Below the pieces are notes generated by a model, which did not search any database, had not been told where the DNA came from, and saw only the letters and a list, made by a program, of their open reading frames with translations. 64,000 nt of DNA, from the NCBI GenBank assembly GCA_002496565.1, contig DAKJ01000018.1, positions 778,389-842,388 of the forward strand, in the 5' to 3' direction. Of this stretch, positions 1 through 9,493 are shown piece by piece. The position numbers and the translations under genes were made by a program. The first letter of the stretch is position 1. The number at the start of each line of letters is the position of its first letter. Origin of the DNA: Methanosarcina sp. UBA289. Lineage in GTDB: Archaea; Halobacteriota; Methanosarcinia; Methanosarcinales; Methanosarcinaceae.

Positions 1-216
1 ACAGCTCTGTTCCTGCACACTAAAGAAGAACTGTTATTTACCTACCCCGAATTTATTGAGAAAACTGAAAAGGTGCTGTTCAAGGGAAATGTTGGTACAG
101 ACTGTATAAAATATACTAACAAATTATGCAGAACAATAAGTGATTATAAAATAGCTCTGCACAGAGAAGGCTATTTGCCTGACCTGAGAAGACAGTTGCC
201 GTTAGTTGATCTGTAA
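1..216 (+). CDS. 3' end of an unidentified protein (partial)
   Basis: Frame 1 is open from the first base to a TAA at 214-216, giving the last 71 residues of a protein whose start lies outside the window. The tail ends LRRQLPLVDL and is mixed charged/hydrophobic with no membrane segment. I do not recognise the family. Codon use looks like that of neighbouring genes, so it is probably a genuine 3' end, but a chance open frame of this length cannot be excluded. Confidence 0.5.
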   Translation, partial: TALFLHTKEELLFTYPEFIEKTEKVLFKGNVGTDCIKYTNKLCRTISDYKIALHREGYLPDLRRQLPLVDL

Positions 217-988
217 TCATTCAGTAACTTACTTTTTTCAATAAAATTTCTTTTTTAATTCAGATTTAAAGCCAGGATTCCATTCTTATGTCTTTTTAAT
301 ATCTCGATAATTCTAATTCGAGTAATTCTAACAATTTGAAAATCAAGGATACTTCCAGGCTCAATCAAATATAGAAAAGAAAATTTTCTTTCCTTGTTTA
401 TATATAAACTTATTTTATATATTACGGTACTTCCAGAATTTTATATTTAATTTTCAGTACATCCGTAATTTTATATAATCAAAAGATATCTGAATTGCCA
501 GGCATCTGTGAAAAACGGTGTCTTTGAAAAACGGTGTCTTTGAAAAACGGTGTCTTTGAAAAACGGTTCTTAAAAAACGGTTCTTAAAAAACGGCATTAA
601 AAACAGATGCCTAATCACACTTAATGAGAAGCCTATTCATAGTCTTATTCTTTCTTATTTTGCATAAATTGCTTTTTCAGTTTTTAAGACGCTAAGTTGA
701 CTATATAATATCCACAGTAAAATTTCAATTCATTCAGAGAACTTTTATATAATCCATGTTAATGCACATAGCCAGCTTTAGACTCTAATTTTGCTACTTT
801 TCACTTTAGTTTTCGAGCCTATCCCAAAACTTAAAATTTGCTTCTTCGGTTTCCACATTTTAAGTGATCAATCGAGCTTCAAATCATGAAAGTAATCCAG
901 GATAATTCTGATAATTGAGAATGAAAATGGGTTTTGAGATGAGCTCACTAAAAAATAAAAGTAAAATAAAAAAGCAGAACTTCAGTTT
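217..988. other. Long AT-rich intergenic region with repeat block
   Basis: No convincing gene is visible in these ~770 bases between the partial gene and the convergent por operon. A TATA-like stretch (TTATATATAAAC, about 408-419) lies upstream of the repeat block at 500-612, so a small plus-strand RNA is conceivable. The remainder is AT-rich with no obvious structure. Confidence 0.5.
500..612. repeat. Tandem AAAAACGG repeats enclosed by a 10-bp inverted repeat
   Basis: Three head-to-tail copies of the 16-mer GAAAAACGGTGTCTTT begin at 510, 526 and 542. They are followed at 558, 572 and 586 by shorter 14-nt variants built on AAAACGGTTCTT. The array is bracketed by AGGCATCTGT (500-509) and its exact reverse complement ACAGATGCCT (603-612), so a transcript would fold into a 10-bp stem presenting the repeats in a ~93-nt loop. 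There are no spacers, so this is not a CRISPR array. Confidence 0.75.
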
Positions 989-998
989 TTACTGAAGT
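955..998 (-). terminator. Terminator of the por operon
   Basis: On the minus strand ACTTCAGT (998-991) and ACTGAAGT (986-979) form a perfect 8-bp stem with a 4-nt loop. The stem spans the porB stop codon at 989-991. It is followed on that strand by a T-rich tract, TTTTTTATTTTACTTTTA. The layout fits an intrinsic-type transcription terminator for the minus-strand por operon. Confidence 0.65.
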
Positions 999-1879
999 CC
1001 AAAGTGCTTTATGTTCCAGTCTGCAGTAGCCTGGATCTTCTTGATTTCTTCGTCACCGCCTTCCATAGTGAAGAGGTGTTTGAACCTTTTCTGGGTCCTC
1101 AGGTATTCCTCAACTGGTTTGGGGTCCTTAACCTTCCTGACCTGGGTAATTTCCCCGTATTCCATTTCGTACATTGGCCAGAGGCAGGTTTCTACTGCGA
1201 GTTTGGCGATTTCCAGGGTCTTGGAGGTATCAAAGCCCCAGCCTGTTGTACAGGGACAGTGAGAATGTATATAAGTTGGGCCCACGATTTCAGTGGCTTT
1301 CTTGACTTTACGCATCATATCTCTTGGGAAGCCTATTGAAGTTGTTGCAACGTAAGGAGAGCCATGAGCTGCCATAATAGCAGGCATGTTCTTCTTGGGG
1401 CGCGGGTTTCCAAAGGAGACTTTTCCGGGTGGAGTGGTAGTTGTGCTTGCATCGAAAGGAGTTCCACTGCTGCGTTGGATTCCGGTATTCATATAAGCTT
1501 CGTTGTCCATACAGACATATGTGAAGTCGTGGCCTCTCTCGAATGCGCCCGAAAGGGAACCGAGTCCTATATCCATAGTAGAACCGTCTCCCCCGATTGC
1601 CACAATCTTGATATCATCCTTTTTGCCAAGAGCCTTCAAAGCAGCTTCCACACCTGAAGCCACTGCGCCTGCATTTTCAAAAAGGGAGTGGATCCAGGGA
1701 ACCTGCCAGGAGGAATACGGGAAAGGCGTGGACATCACTTCAAGACAGCCTGTCGGGTTAACCACAATTGTATTTGGGCCTGCGCCCATGAGTGTGAATT
1801 TTGCAGCAAAGGCATCACAGCAACCTGCACAGCCGCTGTGCCCGGATGTGATATATGTTTTTGGTGCAGTTTTACTCAT
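989..1879 (-). CDS. porB: Pyruvate:ferredoxin oxidoreductase, beta subunit
   Basis: This is the thiamine-pyrophosphate-binding subunit of the four-subunit archaeal pyruvate synthase, which interconverts acetyl-CoA + CO2 and pyruvate with ferredoxin. In methanogens it mainly works in the biosynthetic direction. The 296-residue protein has the family GHSGCAGCCDAFA start, cysteines for the proximal 4Fe-4S cluster, and the TPP/Mg motif GGDGSTMDIGLGSLSGAFERG (about residues 96-116). It is the last gene of porC-porD-porA-porB, and its start overlaps the porA stop by four bases, so translational coupling is expected. The stop codon lies within a terminator hairpin. Start ATG at 1879. Confidence 0.95.
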   Translation of the reverse strand: MSKTAPKTYITSGHSGCAGCCDAFAAKFTLMGAGPNTIVVNPTGCLEVMSTPFPYSSWQVPWIHSLFENAGAVASGVEAALKALGKKDDIKIVAIGGDGSTMDIGLGSLSGAFERGHDFTYVCMDNEAYMNTGIQRSSGTPFDASTTTTPPGKVSFGNPRPKKNMPAIMAAHGSPYVATTSIGFPRDMMRKVKKATEIVGPTYIHSHCPCTTGWGFDTSKTLEIAKLAVETCLWPMYEMEYGEITQVRKVKDPKPVEEYLRTQKRFKHLFTMEGGDEEIKKIQATADWNIKHFGLQ

Positions 1880-3084
1880 AGCAACTCCTCCTTAAGATCC
1901 AGAAACTGGCTTTCAACCGTGATTCCGGACTTTGCAACTTTTTTGGTTTTTTCTATAACCTTTGCAATACTTTCCACGCGAATGTCACGGCCTCCGTGCC
2001 CTATAGTATAGCCAATTACAGGTACACGGACTTTACTATTGTAGAGGCAGGACTTGGTTTCTGTAAAAAGCGCTCCTTCGTTTGTCCCTATGGAAATATT
2101 CTTATCGAGTACGACGACGGCATGAGCATTCTTAACAGCTTCGCAGATCTGTTCCTTCGGGAAAGGCCTGAAGGATCTGACCTTTAAGACACCGATCTTT
2201 TCTCCTTTTGCTCTGTACTCGTCAACAACATCCTTGACAGTGCCCAGAATAGAGCCCATAGACATGATAATAATCTCGGCATCATCAAGCATGTATCCGT
2301 CAATAAGTCCTCCGTGGTATCTACCAAAGACTTCTTCAAACTCCTTTGCAACGGCCTCGATTTTCGGAAGAGCTTTCTGCATTGCCTGCTCATGGAGATA
2401 TCTGAACTCTTCATAAGTATCTGGGGCTGCAAAGGCTCCGAAGGTCTTGGGATCTTCAGGGTCGAGGATATCATCGGGCTGGAAAGGCGGAAGGAAATTG
2501 TCGGTTAATTCCTGTTCAAGTAGGACCACAGGCTCGTAAACATGAGACAGGATAAAACCATCCATGCAGACCATACCTGGAACCATTATCTCATTGTCTT
2601 CTGCGATTTTATAGAGCTGGGGTAGAGTGTCACATGCTTCCTGAACATCCTCTACATAGAGCTGGATCCAGCCTGTATCCCTCTGCGCAATCGCATCCTG
2701 GTGATCGTTCCAGATGTTGATTGGAGCACTAATTGCTCTATTTGCCACTGTCATTACAACCGGAAGCCTCATGCCTGAAGTGTTAAAAAGTGCTTCATGC
2801 ATGAGCAGAAGTCCCTGAGAAGTTGTGGCTGAATAGGTTCTTGCGCCTACTGCTGATGCTCCTATGAGGGCAGAAATTGCCGAGAACTCGGCTTCCACAT
2901 TAATATACTCGCAGTTGGGGATTTCACCGTCTGCTATAAACTGTGACAGATCTTCAACAATATGTGTCTGGGGAGTAATCGGATAGGCTGAAATAACATT
3001 TGGACGGCAGACCTTTGCAGCATGGGCCACAGCATAGGAACCTTCCACAACGACCATTTTTTTCTTGTAAGCTGGATTAATCAT
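1876..3084 (-). CDS. porA: Pyruvate:ferredoxin oxidoreductase, alpha subunit
   Basis: The alpha subunit of pyruvate synthase (402 residues) carries the pyrimidine-binding domain with YPITPQTHIVEDL near residue 35, the invariant glutamate region YINVEAEFSAISALIGASAVGAR, and TATTSQGLLLMHE. A transketolase C-terminal-type domain follows from about residue 265 (IIIMSMGSILGTVKDVVDEYR). The start codon overlaps the last base of the porD stop (TAATG) and the 3' end overlaps porB by 4 bp, so the four genes behave as one tightly coupled operon. Length and gene order match other methanogen Por complexes. Confidence 0.95.
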   Translation of the reverse strand: MINPAYKKKMVVVEGSYAVAHAAKVCRPNVISAYPITPQTHIVEDLSQFIADGEIPNCEYINVEAEFSAISALIGASAVGARTYSATTSQGLLLMHEALFNTSGMRLPVVMTVANRAISAPINIWNDHQDAIAQRDTGWIQLYVEDVQEACDTLPQLYKIAEDNEIMVPGMVCMDGFILSHVYEPVVLLEQELTDNFLPPFQPDDILDPEDPKTFGAFAAPDTYEEFRYLHEQAMQKALPKIEAVAKEFEEVFGRYHGGLIDGYMLDDAEIIIMSMGSILGTVKDVVDEYRAKGEKIGVLKVRSFRPFPKEQICEAVKNAHAVVVLDKNISIGTNEGALFTETKSCLYNSKVRVPVIGYTIGHGGRDIRVESIAKVIEKTKKVAKSGITVESQFLDLKEELL

Positions 3085-3416
3085 TATTTCTCCTCCAGAA
3101 TCATTTCAATTGCATCTGCAGGGCACTCATTTGCACAAATTCCGCAGCCTTTGCAGTAATCATAATCATATTCAAAAAAGCCGTCTTCCCTGGGTTTGAC
3201 AGACATATCAGGGCAGACAATTTCGCAGATGCCGCACTTGGTACATTTTTCGTAAATATAAACAGGACGGAAGTTTCTCCAGCCTCCGGTTTTGTTTTTA
3301 AGGGTAGACCCAGGTTTACAAACTCTGCAGCGTGAAATGTTTAAACCTTCCTCTTCCTCTTCATTTTTCAGAACTTCGGGTCGTATCTTGCGGTCTTGTT
3401 CGGATCCGTTACTCAC
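3084..3416 (-). CDS. porD: Pyruvate:ferredoxin oxidoreductase, delta subunit (2x[4Fe-4S] ferredoxin)
   Basis: This 110-residue subunit carries electrons between the catalytic core and external ferredoxin. Two classical cluster motifs are visible: CTKCGICEIVCP (about residues 58-69) and CKGCGICANECP (about 88-99). The N-terminal ~45 residues are an acidic extension (EEEEEG) containing an extra CRVC pair at about 30-33, preceding the fold. The start is GTG at 3416, overlapping the porC TGA stop (GTGA), which supports this start over internal alternatives. Confidence 0.95.
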   Translation of the reverse strand: MSNGSEQDRKIRPEVLKNEEEEEGLNISRCRVCKPGSTLKNKTGGWRNFRPVYIYEKCTKCGICEIVCPDMSVKPREDGFFEYDYDYCKGCGICANECPADAIEMILEEK

Positions 3417-3961
3417 GCTTCTTCCCCCTTTATAAGCTTGTAGGCCTTCTGAATTGCATTTGCATTCTTTTCTCCAACCTTTCCTGGAAAACGAGCCTTT
3501 ATTGCATGCTGGATTGACTCAACATTGATTTCTCCAGTTGCACCCGCAAAGGCACCAAGAAGGACGGTGTTTACAATGGGAACTCCTATAATATCCATTG
3601 CCACCTTCGTAGCATCCACGGTCATGACCTTAGCTTTTGTATCTAGTTTCAGGCTTTCCGGCTTTTCAGTTGTGTTAACAATAATTATCCCATCATCCTT
3701 TATCCCGCTTGCAACATCAACAGTTTCGAGCAGGGTTGCGTCTTGGACGATAACATAATCCGGAGTGTAAATCTGGCTTCGTAGCCTTATAGGATTATTG
3801 CTAATCCTCGTGAATGCCTGGACTGGGGCACCTCTACGCTCTACCCCAAAAGCGGGAAAAGCCTGGCTGAACTTTCCATCTTCAAAAGCTGCAACTGAAA
3901 GCAATTCAGCCGCGGTAACAGAACCCTGGCCTCCTCGACCGTGTATTCTGATTTCCTTCAT
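3413..3961 (-). CDS. porC: Pyruvate:ferredoxin oxidoreductase, gamma subunit
   Basis: First gene of the por operon. The 182-residue gamma subunit begins MKEIRIHGRGGQGSVTAAELLSVAA, the glycine-rich signature of the 2-oxoacid oxidoreductase gamma domain, followed by the AFPAFGVERRGAPVQAFTRI motif (about residues 35-54). It supports CoA binding in the holoenzyme. The operon promoter should lie in the 580-bp gap upstream (3962-4542). The gene order C-D-A-B is typical for methanogens. Confidence 0.95.
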   Translation of the reverse strand: MKEIRIHGRGGQGSVTAAELLSVAAFEDGKFSQAFPAFGVERRGAPVQAFTRISNNPIRLRSQIYTPDYVIVQDATLLETVDVASGIKDDGIIIVNTTEKPESLKLDTKAKVMTVDATKVAMDIIGVPIVNTVLLGAFAGATGEINVESIQHAIKARFPGKVGEKNANAIQKAYKLIKGEEA

Positions 3962-4542
3962 CTGGATTCTCCTTTTAATGAGATTTTATCTATCGTTTTT
4001 CTAATTTTTCTGTATTTTTGCTGTTCTCGGCAGTCTGTTTGACAAGTCTTAATTAGCTGTCTGGCATACTGCTATTAATCGAATCTAATAGAATACTAAT
4101 CGAATCAACCTAATGTTATCCAATTTACTAATTTGTCAGACATAATAGGTATCAATCAGCGTCTGACTCTTTCTTCAGGCACTACTACGATATAAAATAA
4201 ATATAAAATGTATATGTACTTCAGGGATCCAAAACCTAAATGGCAAATTGTTAACCTGGATCTCTTTCATACCATTGAGTTATAATTAATATCGAAAGAT
4301 TTATTTTCAATTCTGGGTTCACGCTGTTTTGTGCCTGATAGTTCATGGATAATAGTGTAGAATATTATTAGGCTTTCGGTGAATTAAAAGAAATTATTAT
4401 ATATATTTCTAATCTTTAATTATTTTTTTAAACGTATTATATTTGTTATTCTCCAGGTTAACCTGTCTCTTGTTCACGTTTTGTCACACATTGGCCGTAA
4501 ACAAAGATCTTTTAAAAAATATGGAATATTTTAATATTTCTC
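3962..4542. promoter_or_regulatory. Upstream region of porCDAB
   Basis: This 580-bp gap separates the porC start from the end of the dihydrouridine synthase gene. It holds no credible ORF. AT-rich TATA-like runs readable on the minus strand occur around 4190-4215 (TTTATATTTATTTTATATC), which would give a 5' leader of roughly 200 nt for the por mRNA. The box TAATCGAATC occurs twice (about 4075-4084 and 4098-4107). Assignment of any one TATA box is a guess. Confidence 0.35.
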
Positions 4543-5502
4543 CTAATAGGAATCCTTTATTAACTCAATCATCGCCTTTCCATCTTTCAGATTATTAATC
4601 TTTTCCCTAATCTGCCGCGAGCCACGCAGCCCTTTTGTAAACCAGTGAGCGTGCATTCTTAGATTTGTAGATGTGTAAAGATTATATTCTTCAAGTAAGG
4701 CGATATAGTTCTCAAAGTTCTTCAACTGCCGTGCCTGCCTGTCAAATTCCAGCTTTTCCCCGGTTTCCAGATAGTGCCTTATCCTTTTAAAAATAAAGGG
4801 ATTTCCCATTGCTGCGCGCCCTATCATAAGCCCGTCACAGCCTGTAAAATCAAGGGTAGCTTCGGCAGACTCCTCATCCCTTATATCCCCGTTTGCAATC
4901 ACTGGAATGGAAATTTCATGTTTGACGGCTCGGATCACTGTAAGGTTCGAACTTCCGGAGTACATCTGCTCTGCTCTCCTGCCATGTACGGTCAAGGCCG
5001 AAGCTCCAGCTTTTTCGATCAGGCGCGCAATCTCAAGGGTTTTTTCATCCCTCTTCAGAATTCGGATCTTTACAGTTACAGGAGTCTTCAGCACATCGGT
5101 TAGCTCTGAGATTATTTCGTATACAAGTTTCTGGGAATTGAGAAGAGCCGAGCCACATCCTGTTCCCGTAATGCGCTGCGCAGGGCAGCCCATATTCACG
5201 TCGATAATCTCAGGACTGTACTCCTCTTCAATAAAGAGTGCAGCTTCCCTCAATTTCTCAGGAGAACTTCCTACAAGCTGAACTCCGAAAGGTCGGTCTT
5301 TAGGGGAACAGATACCTTTGAGAAGAGATTTTCGGTTTTCGTTGAGCAAGGCATCTGCGCTGATCATCTCGGTATAGGTAAGGTCAGCTCCATTCTGCCT
5401 GCAGAGCAGCCTAAAAGCCAGATTTGTCACATCTGCCATAGGTGCAAGAAGAAGATTTCCAGGGGTTTCGGTTTTGCCGATTTTTAATTTATTCAGTTTC
5501 AT
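4543..5502 (-). CDS. dus: tRNA-dihydrouridine synthase
   Basis: An FMN-dependent enzyme that reduces uridines in the tRNA D-loop. The 319-residue TIM barrel shows the Dus/NifR3 hallmarks: LLAPMADVTNLAFRLLCR near the N terminus, the phosphate-binding/catalytic segment DVNMGCPAQRITGTGCGSALL (about residues 101-121) containing the likely catalytic cysteine, TVKIRI, and HGRRAEQMYSG (about 171-182), then IPVIANGDI and LMIGRAAMGNPFIF. Start ATG at 5502. It lies alone between the por operon and the signal peptidase, with ~300 bp of upstream sequence of its own. Confidence 0.9.
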   Translation of the reverse strand: MKLNKLKIGKTETPGNLLLAPMADVTNLAFRLLCRQNGADLTYTEMISADALLNENRKSLLKGICSPKDRPFGVQLVGSSPEKLREAALFIEEEYSPEIIDVNMGCPAQRITGTGCGSALLNSQKLVYEIISELTDVLKTPVTVKIRILKRDEKTLEIARLIEKAGASALTVHGRRAEQMYSGSSNLTVIRAVKHEISIPVIANGDIRDEESAEATLDFTGCDGLMIGRAAMGNPFIFKRIRHYLETGEKLEFDRQARQLKNFENYIALLEEYNLYTSTNLRMHAHWFTKGLRGSRQIREKINNLKDGKAMIELIKDSY

Positions 5503-5737
5503 TTTTCCGAATGTTTTTTATTGATTTTTCTGTTTTTTATTGTTTCTTAATTATTATTCTAACGGTTTTTTTCATTTCTTACCTTTATTTATCTGTTTTG
5601 GAATTGTTTTGCCTTCAAAGACTGTAGTCTTATTGTGATATTTCCTGTTATTTCTTGAAGTTTTTTATGGTTAAAAGCATCAACCAGAAATAAAAAGGAT
5701 AAACTAGGAAACCAAAGCTTTAAAGAACAAGTGTTTG

Positions 5738-5763
5738 AACCCGTTTCTTTACAAACTGGTTCA
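5738..5763 (-). terminator. Inverted repeat downstream of signal peptidase gene
   Basis: GAACCCGTTT (5738-5747) and AAACTGGTTC (5754-5763) pair with one mismatch over 10 bp around a 6-nt loop. It lies 37 bp beyond the stop of the minus-strand signal peptidase gene and upstream of dus, so a terminator or processing site is the simplest reading. No long T tract follows it. Confidence 0.35.
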
Positions 5764-5799
5764 GAGCTTAAAAAGATAAGTTGTGGATATAGACCTTGC

Positions 5800-6357
5800 T
5801 CATGAGAAGATCAGTCTGACATATCCCAGATAAGGAATCCTGTACTGTGCGGTTCCTATAATCCATTCGTCTTTTACAGGCATATTATAGCTTATCTGTC
5901 CTTCTTGGTCATAGTGAGTGTTGGTTATAACATTGTCTCCTTTGGTAATATAACCGGAATACGGAGCAACTGGGCCGTTCTCCCACATAGGCTCTCCAGC
6001 TTCTACTCTGTACATAGCCCTATGAATTATTGGAGTCACTCCTTCCTCTCCATATGGGCGGTAAAGAATCACATCTCCATAATCTGAAAAAGACTTATAG
6101 TCTGTATTTTTTCCTTCCTCATTTGTGGTAATGTCCACTCTGTCGGCGCTTTTGATGAAGATAATATCTCCTACTTGCATATGCGGTTCCATACTCCCCG
6201 ACTCCACCGCAACCATAGGAGTCCAGAGTCCGAATGCCAGCTTGGAAAGGACCATGAAAATGATCACGACAGCTACAACAGACAGCAAATCCTTCCCAAG
6301 GGAAACCCAGGGTTTTTCCTGTTCCTGGACACTGTTTTCCTTATTAATCTCGCTCAT
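5800..6357 (-). CDS. Signal peptidase I, archaeal/ER type (S26B)
   Basis: A membrane-bound protease that removes signal peptides from exported proteins. The 185-residue protein has one N-terminal transmembrane helix (about residues 22-46, VVAVVIIFMVLSKLAFGLW), then the catalytic serine in ESGSMEPHMQVGD (about 53-65). IIHRAMYRV (about 109-118) follows, where histidine replaces the bacterial catalytic lysine, as in the eukaryotic Sec11 and archaeal enzymes, and GDN appears near residue 140. A second hydrophobic stretch at the extreme C terminus (YLGYVRLIFS) may be membrane-associated. Start ATG at 6357. Confidence 0.9.
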   Translation of the reverse strand: MSEINKENSVQEQEKPWVSLGKDLLSVVAVVIIFMVLSKLAFGLWTPMVAVESGSMEPHMQVGDIIFIKSADRVDITTNEEGKNTDYKSFSDYGDVILYRPYGEEGVTPIIHRAMYRVEAGEPMWENGPVAPYSGYITKGDNVITNTHYDQEGQISYNMPVKDEWIIGTAQYRIPYLGYVRLIFS

Positions 6358-6969
6358 GTTAAGCCTTTATTCTTTTGATTTTATTCTTTTAGGTGCTAGG
6401 TGCTGCGTTATATTCTATCCTACTCTGTCCGACTGAAATCTTATCTGGTTGGATTTAAAATCTTATCTGGTTGGATTTATTATGACCCAAGGATTAATAC
6501 GATTTTAAGACTATATGCAGCCGCAGAACTATTTCAGCCATACATTCTACTTTTCTGACTTATATAAGTTAGTCAAAAATTGATTTATTAAGCCTTTTAA
6601 TTAGATTTATTGAAGACCTTATCTTTATCTATATTAGTTTTGAACTGACTCTTTTGAATTGATTCTTTTATAATTTTTAAACAAATAATGAACAGATTCA
6701 TTCTACATTAATAGGAACTAATACTCATTCTACAATAGATAGGAATTAATAACTATAAGTATTCTATCGAGAATACAAAGGTTTCATAAAATCTTCTATT
6801 ATGGTAGCAAAGTAAATTTAGTAAATTAGTTTCGTATCTTATTAATTTTTATATTTTAAGCAGCTTTTGCTTTAGTCTCTGCGAGTCTTGAGTGAAATCG
6901 GTTACAGTGCCAGATCAGGCACGAAGATTTGAAAGAGCTCAGATAAGTTCGAAAGGTCAGGTTGGAATT

Positions 6970-9069
6970 ATGGAAAGAAAGGATATTATAAGGGCTATTA
7001 TGGAAAAAGAGTATCAGATCAGCCCTGAAGCCGTGGAGCTCATCTATTCCAGTAACTCTCCTGAAGACCTGCTCAAATATATCCTCTCAACTGTAGATGA
7101 CTCTGTTATTGTCATAGGAACCGAACATATAGATTTTGAAGGCTTTGCCGCTTACGGAAAGGCTTCAACGCTGAATTATACAAAGAAAGAAAAAAATCCT
7201 GATGACACAGAATATGAAAAAAAATCTGATTTCAAAACTTTAGCAGGGGAGTTCCCCTCGGACAAAATAAATGCCCTTGATACAGAGAAAAAGAAAATTC
7301 TTTCGGGGGCTCCCATACTTTCTTCCATACCAAGCAATCCATCATCTGAATCTGATTCCTTTTTAGTGCCCAATTCTCTTTCAGAGTCTGCTCTTTCCTC
7401 AGAGCCTGATGTTGTTATTACAGCTCATGAGTCGATTCTAAAATCACTTCAAGACTCTGTTCCTGATTCTATTTCAGTTCAGGATATGGTTCCAGATATG
7501 GCTTATGAACCAGCTCCGGATATTCTGAACACTTTACATACTCCAGACACTCCGAATACTCTGAATACTCCGGATACTCAATCAAATGTGGTTTTATCTG
7601 ACGAAGCCTCTGCCTCCCTTTCTTCAGTAAAGGCAGCGCCTCTGCCTTTCTCCTCTCTCCCCTCTCAGGCTATAAATAGGTCATCTTCTTCTTTTTTTGG
7701 GCAAGGGAACTCTCTTCCCCCCTCTCCTTCAAATAGAATTTTCAGGAAAGAGTCAACTTCCTCCTTTTCTGGAATCGGATTTCTTTCTGGTTCTAAGAAC
7801 GAGGAATACAAGCACTATCCAGGCAGAAATCCTGTGACTGTATTTTCCGATATAACAGGGCATTCCACCTGTGTAGGGGAATACATGCAATTTGTGCAGT
7901 ATTTCAGGGATAGATACAGCAGGCTTTCAGAGATTATTCGGGGAAGGATCAATGCACGTCCCATCGAAAGCTTAAAAAGAAGAAGCTTTCGCCGAGGAGG
8001 AGGAGACGGAGGTTCTGAGGAAATCTCGATTATAGGCATGGTTTCGGACATCAGCAGCACAACAAATGGACATAAAATTCTTTCGTTAGAGGATCCGACA
8101 GGTTCTTTTCCAGTTCTTATTCGGAATTCAGATAAAGAACTTTTTGAATTTGCATCAAGAATTCTCCTCGATGAGATCATAGGTGTAACGGGTTCGGTAA
8201 CAAATGACGGAAGCCTCATGCTCGCCACAAAGCTAATACAACCCGATATCCCGAATAATGTCCAGCGCAGAACCGGAAGCCACGGTAAAGCTGTACTGAT
8301 TTCGGATGTGCACGTGGGTAGTTCCCAGTTTATGGAAGATGCCTGGCTTGATTTCCTGGATTTTTTGAAAGGAGAATCGGACTCAGAAAGCATGCGAGAG
8401 CTTGCAGCCAGTATTCGTTATCTTGTTGTTGCAGGAGACATTGTTGACGGAATAGGGATCTATCCTGACCAAGAAATGGAACTGGAAATTCTAGATGTCT
8501 ATGAACAGTATAGGAAAGCTGCCGAGTATTTCAGGGAAATTCCCGAGCACATTCGCGTAATCATAAGCCCTGGAAATCATGATGCTGTCCGCCAGGCAGA
8601 ACCCCAGCCCGCTCTGCCGGAAAATATTCAGGCTTATTTCCCTCAGAATATTGTTTTTGTTGGTAATCCTGCTTTTCTGGAGCTTGACGGTGTCCGTATT
8701 CTTATCTACCACGGCAGGTCGATTGACGATCTTGTGGCGAGCATCCCCGGAGTCTCATATCAGGAACCTGCGGGTGCAGTTCTTGAGATGCTAAAACGCA
8801 GGCACCTTGCTCCTACCTATGGGAGCAGGGTTTCCATATCTCCTGAGAAAAAGGATTATTTCATAATCGATCCTGTGCCCGATATCATTCATACAGGCCA
8901 TGTCCACACCCTTGGAGTCCAACGTTATAAAAACGTCCTTCTGGTCAATTCTGGAACTTGGCAGGGCCAAACAGAGTTCCAAAAACGTGTAAATCTGGTG
9001 CCTGTTCCTGCAAGAGTCCCAATTGTAGATTTAGAGAATTTTGACGTAAAAATTCTTGCTTTTGACTGA
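6970..9069 (+). CDS. polB: DNA polymerase II (PolD) small subunit DP1
   Basis: Exonuclease/regulatory subunit of the euryarchaeal replicative D-family polymerase. From the chosen ATG it is 699 residues. An N-terminal helical domain (MERKDIIRAIMEKEYQISPEAVELI) is followed by a ~200-residue low-complexity Ser/Pro/Asp-rich linker, an OB-fold (about 350-430) and a calcineurin-like phosphoesterase domain with the motifs DVHVGS, GDIVDG, SPGNHDAVR, YHGRSIDD and HTGHVHTLG, consistent with a 3'-5' exonuclease. An in-frame GTG at 6892 would add 26 residues, but the family begins near the ATG at 6970. The linker contains near-repeats (DTPNTLNTPDTQ). Confidence 0.93.
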   Translation: MERKDIIRAIMEKEYQISPEAVELIYSSNSPEDLLKYILSTVDDSVIVIGTEHIDFEGFAAYGKASTLNYTKKEKNPDDTEYEKKSDFKTLAGEFPSDKINALDTEKKKILSGAPILSSIPSNPSSESDSFLVPNSLSESALSSEPDVVITAHESILKSLQDSVPDSISVQDMVPDMAYEPAPDILNTLHTPDTPNTLNTPDTQSNVVLSDEASASLSSVKAAPLPFSSLPSQAINRSSSSFFGQGNSLPPSPSNRIFRKESTSSFSGIGFLSGSKNEEYKHYPGRNPVTVFSDITGHSTCVGEYMQFVQYFRDRYSRLSEIIRGRINARPIESLKRRSFRRGGGDGGSEEISIIGMVSDISSTTNGHKILSLEDPTGSFPVLIRNSDKELFEFASRILLDEIIGVTGSVTNDGSLMLATKLIQPDIPNNVQRRTGSHGKAVLISDVHVGSSQFMEDAWLDFLDFLKGESDSESMRELAASIRYLVVAGDIVDGIGIYPDQEMELEILDVYEQYRKAAEYFREIPEHIRVIISPGNHDAVRQAEPQPALPENIQAYFPQNIVFVGNPAFLELDGVRILIYHGRSIDDLVASIPGVSYQEPAGAVLEMLKRRHLAPTYGSRVSISPEKKDYFIIDPVPDIIHTGHVHTLGVQRYKNVLLVNSGTWQGQTEFQKRVNLVPVPARVPIVDLENFDVKILAFD

Positions 9070-9212
9070 TTTTGATTGGATTTTGTTTATTCAGCTTACC
9101 CTAAATCAGTTATTAAGGTAGTCTAATAAATATGCAGAACTGAAAGATATTTGTGTTAAGGTTATGATTTTGCTTATCATAGCATATATCTTTGCAGAAG
9201 GGACACTATTAT

Positions 9213-9374
9213 ATATTAGACCCCTTGAAAAATGATGAGTTTTTTAAGGGATATTAAACCTTATTTGTCCAATTAAAGTACATTTAATTGGGAAGGGACT
9301 GAAGCTATGTTTAATTAGGTAAATAAGGCTTAATATATGTTCAAAAACTGATCATCTTTTGAGGAGTCTAATAT
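9213..9374. mobile_element. 162-bp MITE-like inverted-repeat element
   Basis: The left arm (9213-9274) and the reverse complement of the right arm (9313-9374) are both 62 nt and match at 49 of 62 positions by my count, without gaps. The ends read ATATTAGACCCCTT and its partner ending GGAGTCTAATAT. Only 38 nt separate the arms and no ORF is present, so this is a non-autonomous miniature element or its relic. Its left arm is similar to the left end of the element at 54065. Confidence 0.7.
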
Positions 9375-9493
9375 TAAAGTATATGGATAACTTTACGTAA
9401 ATATTAGTTAATGCTTATTAACGTCATCTATCTATCAAAAATATGTGAATATTGTAGCAACTTTGGAAAAGAAACACAATTCTTTTCTGGTCA

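Noticed and set aside
510..598. Short direct repeats suggestive of a CRISPR array
   Set aside because: Units are 14-16 nt and contiguous without unique spacers, and there are no cas genes nearby.
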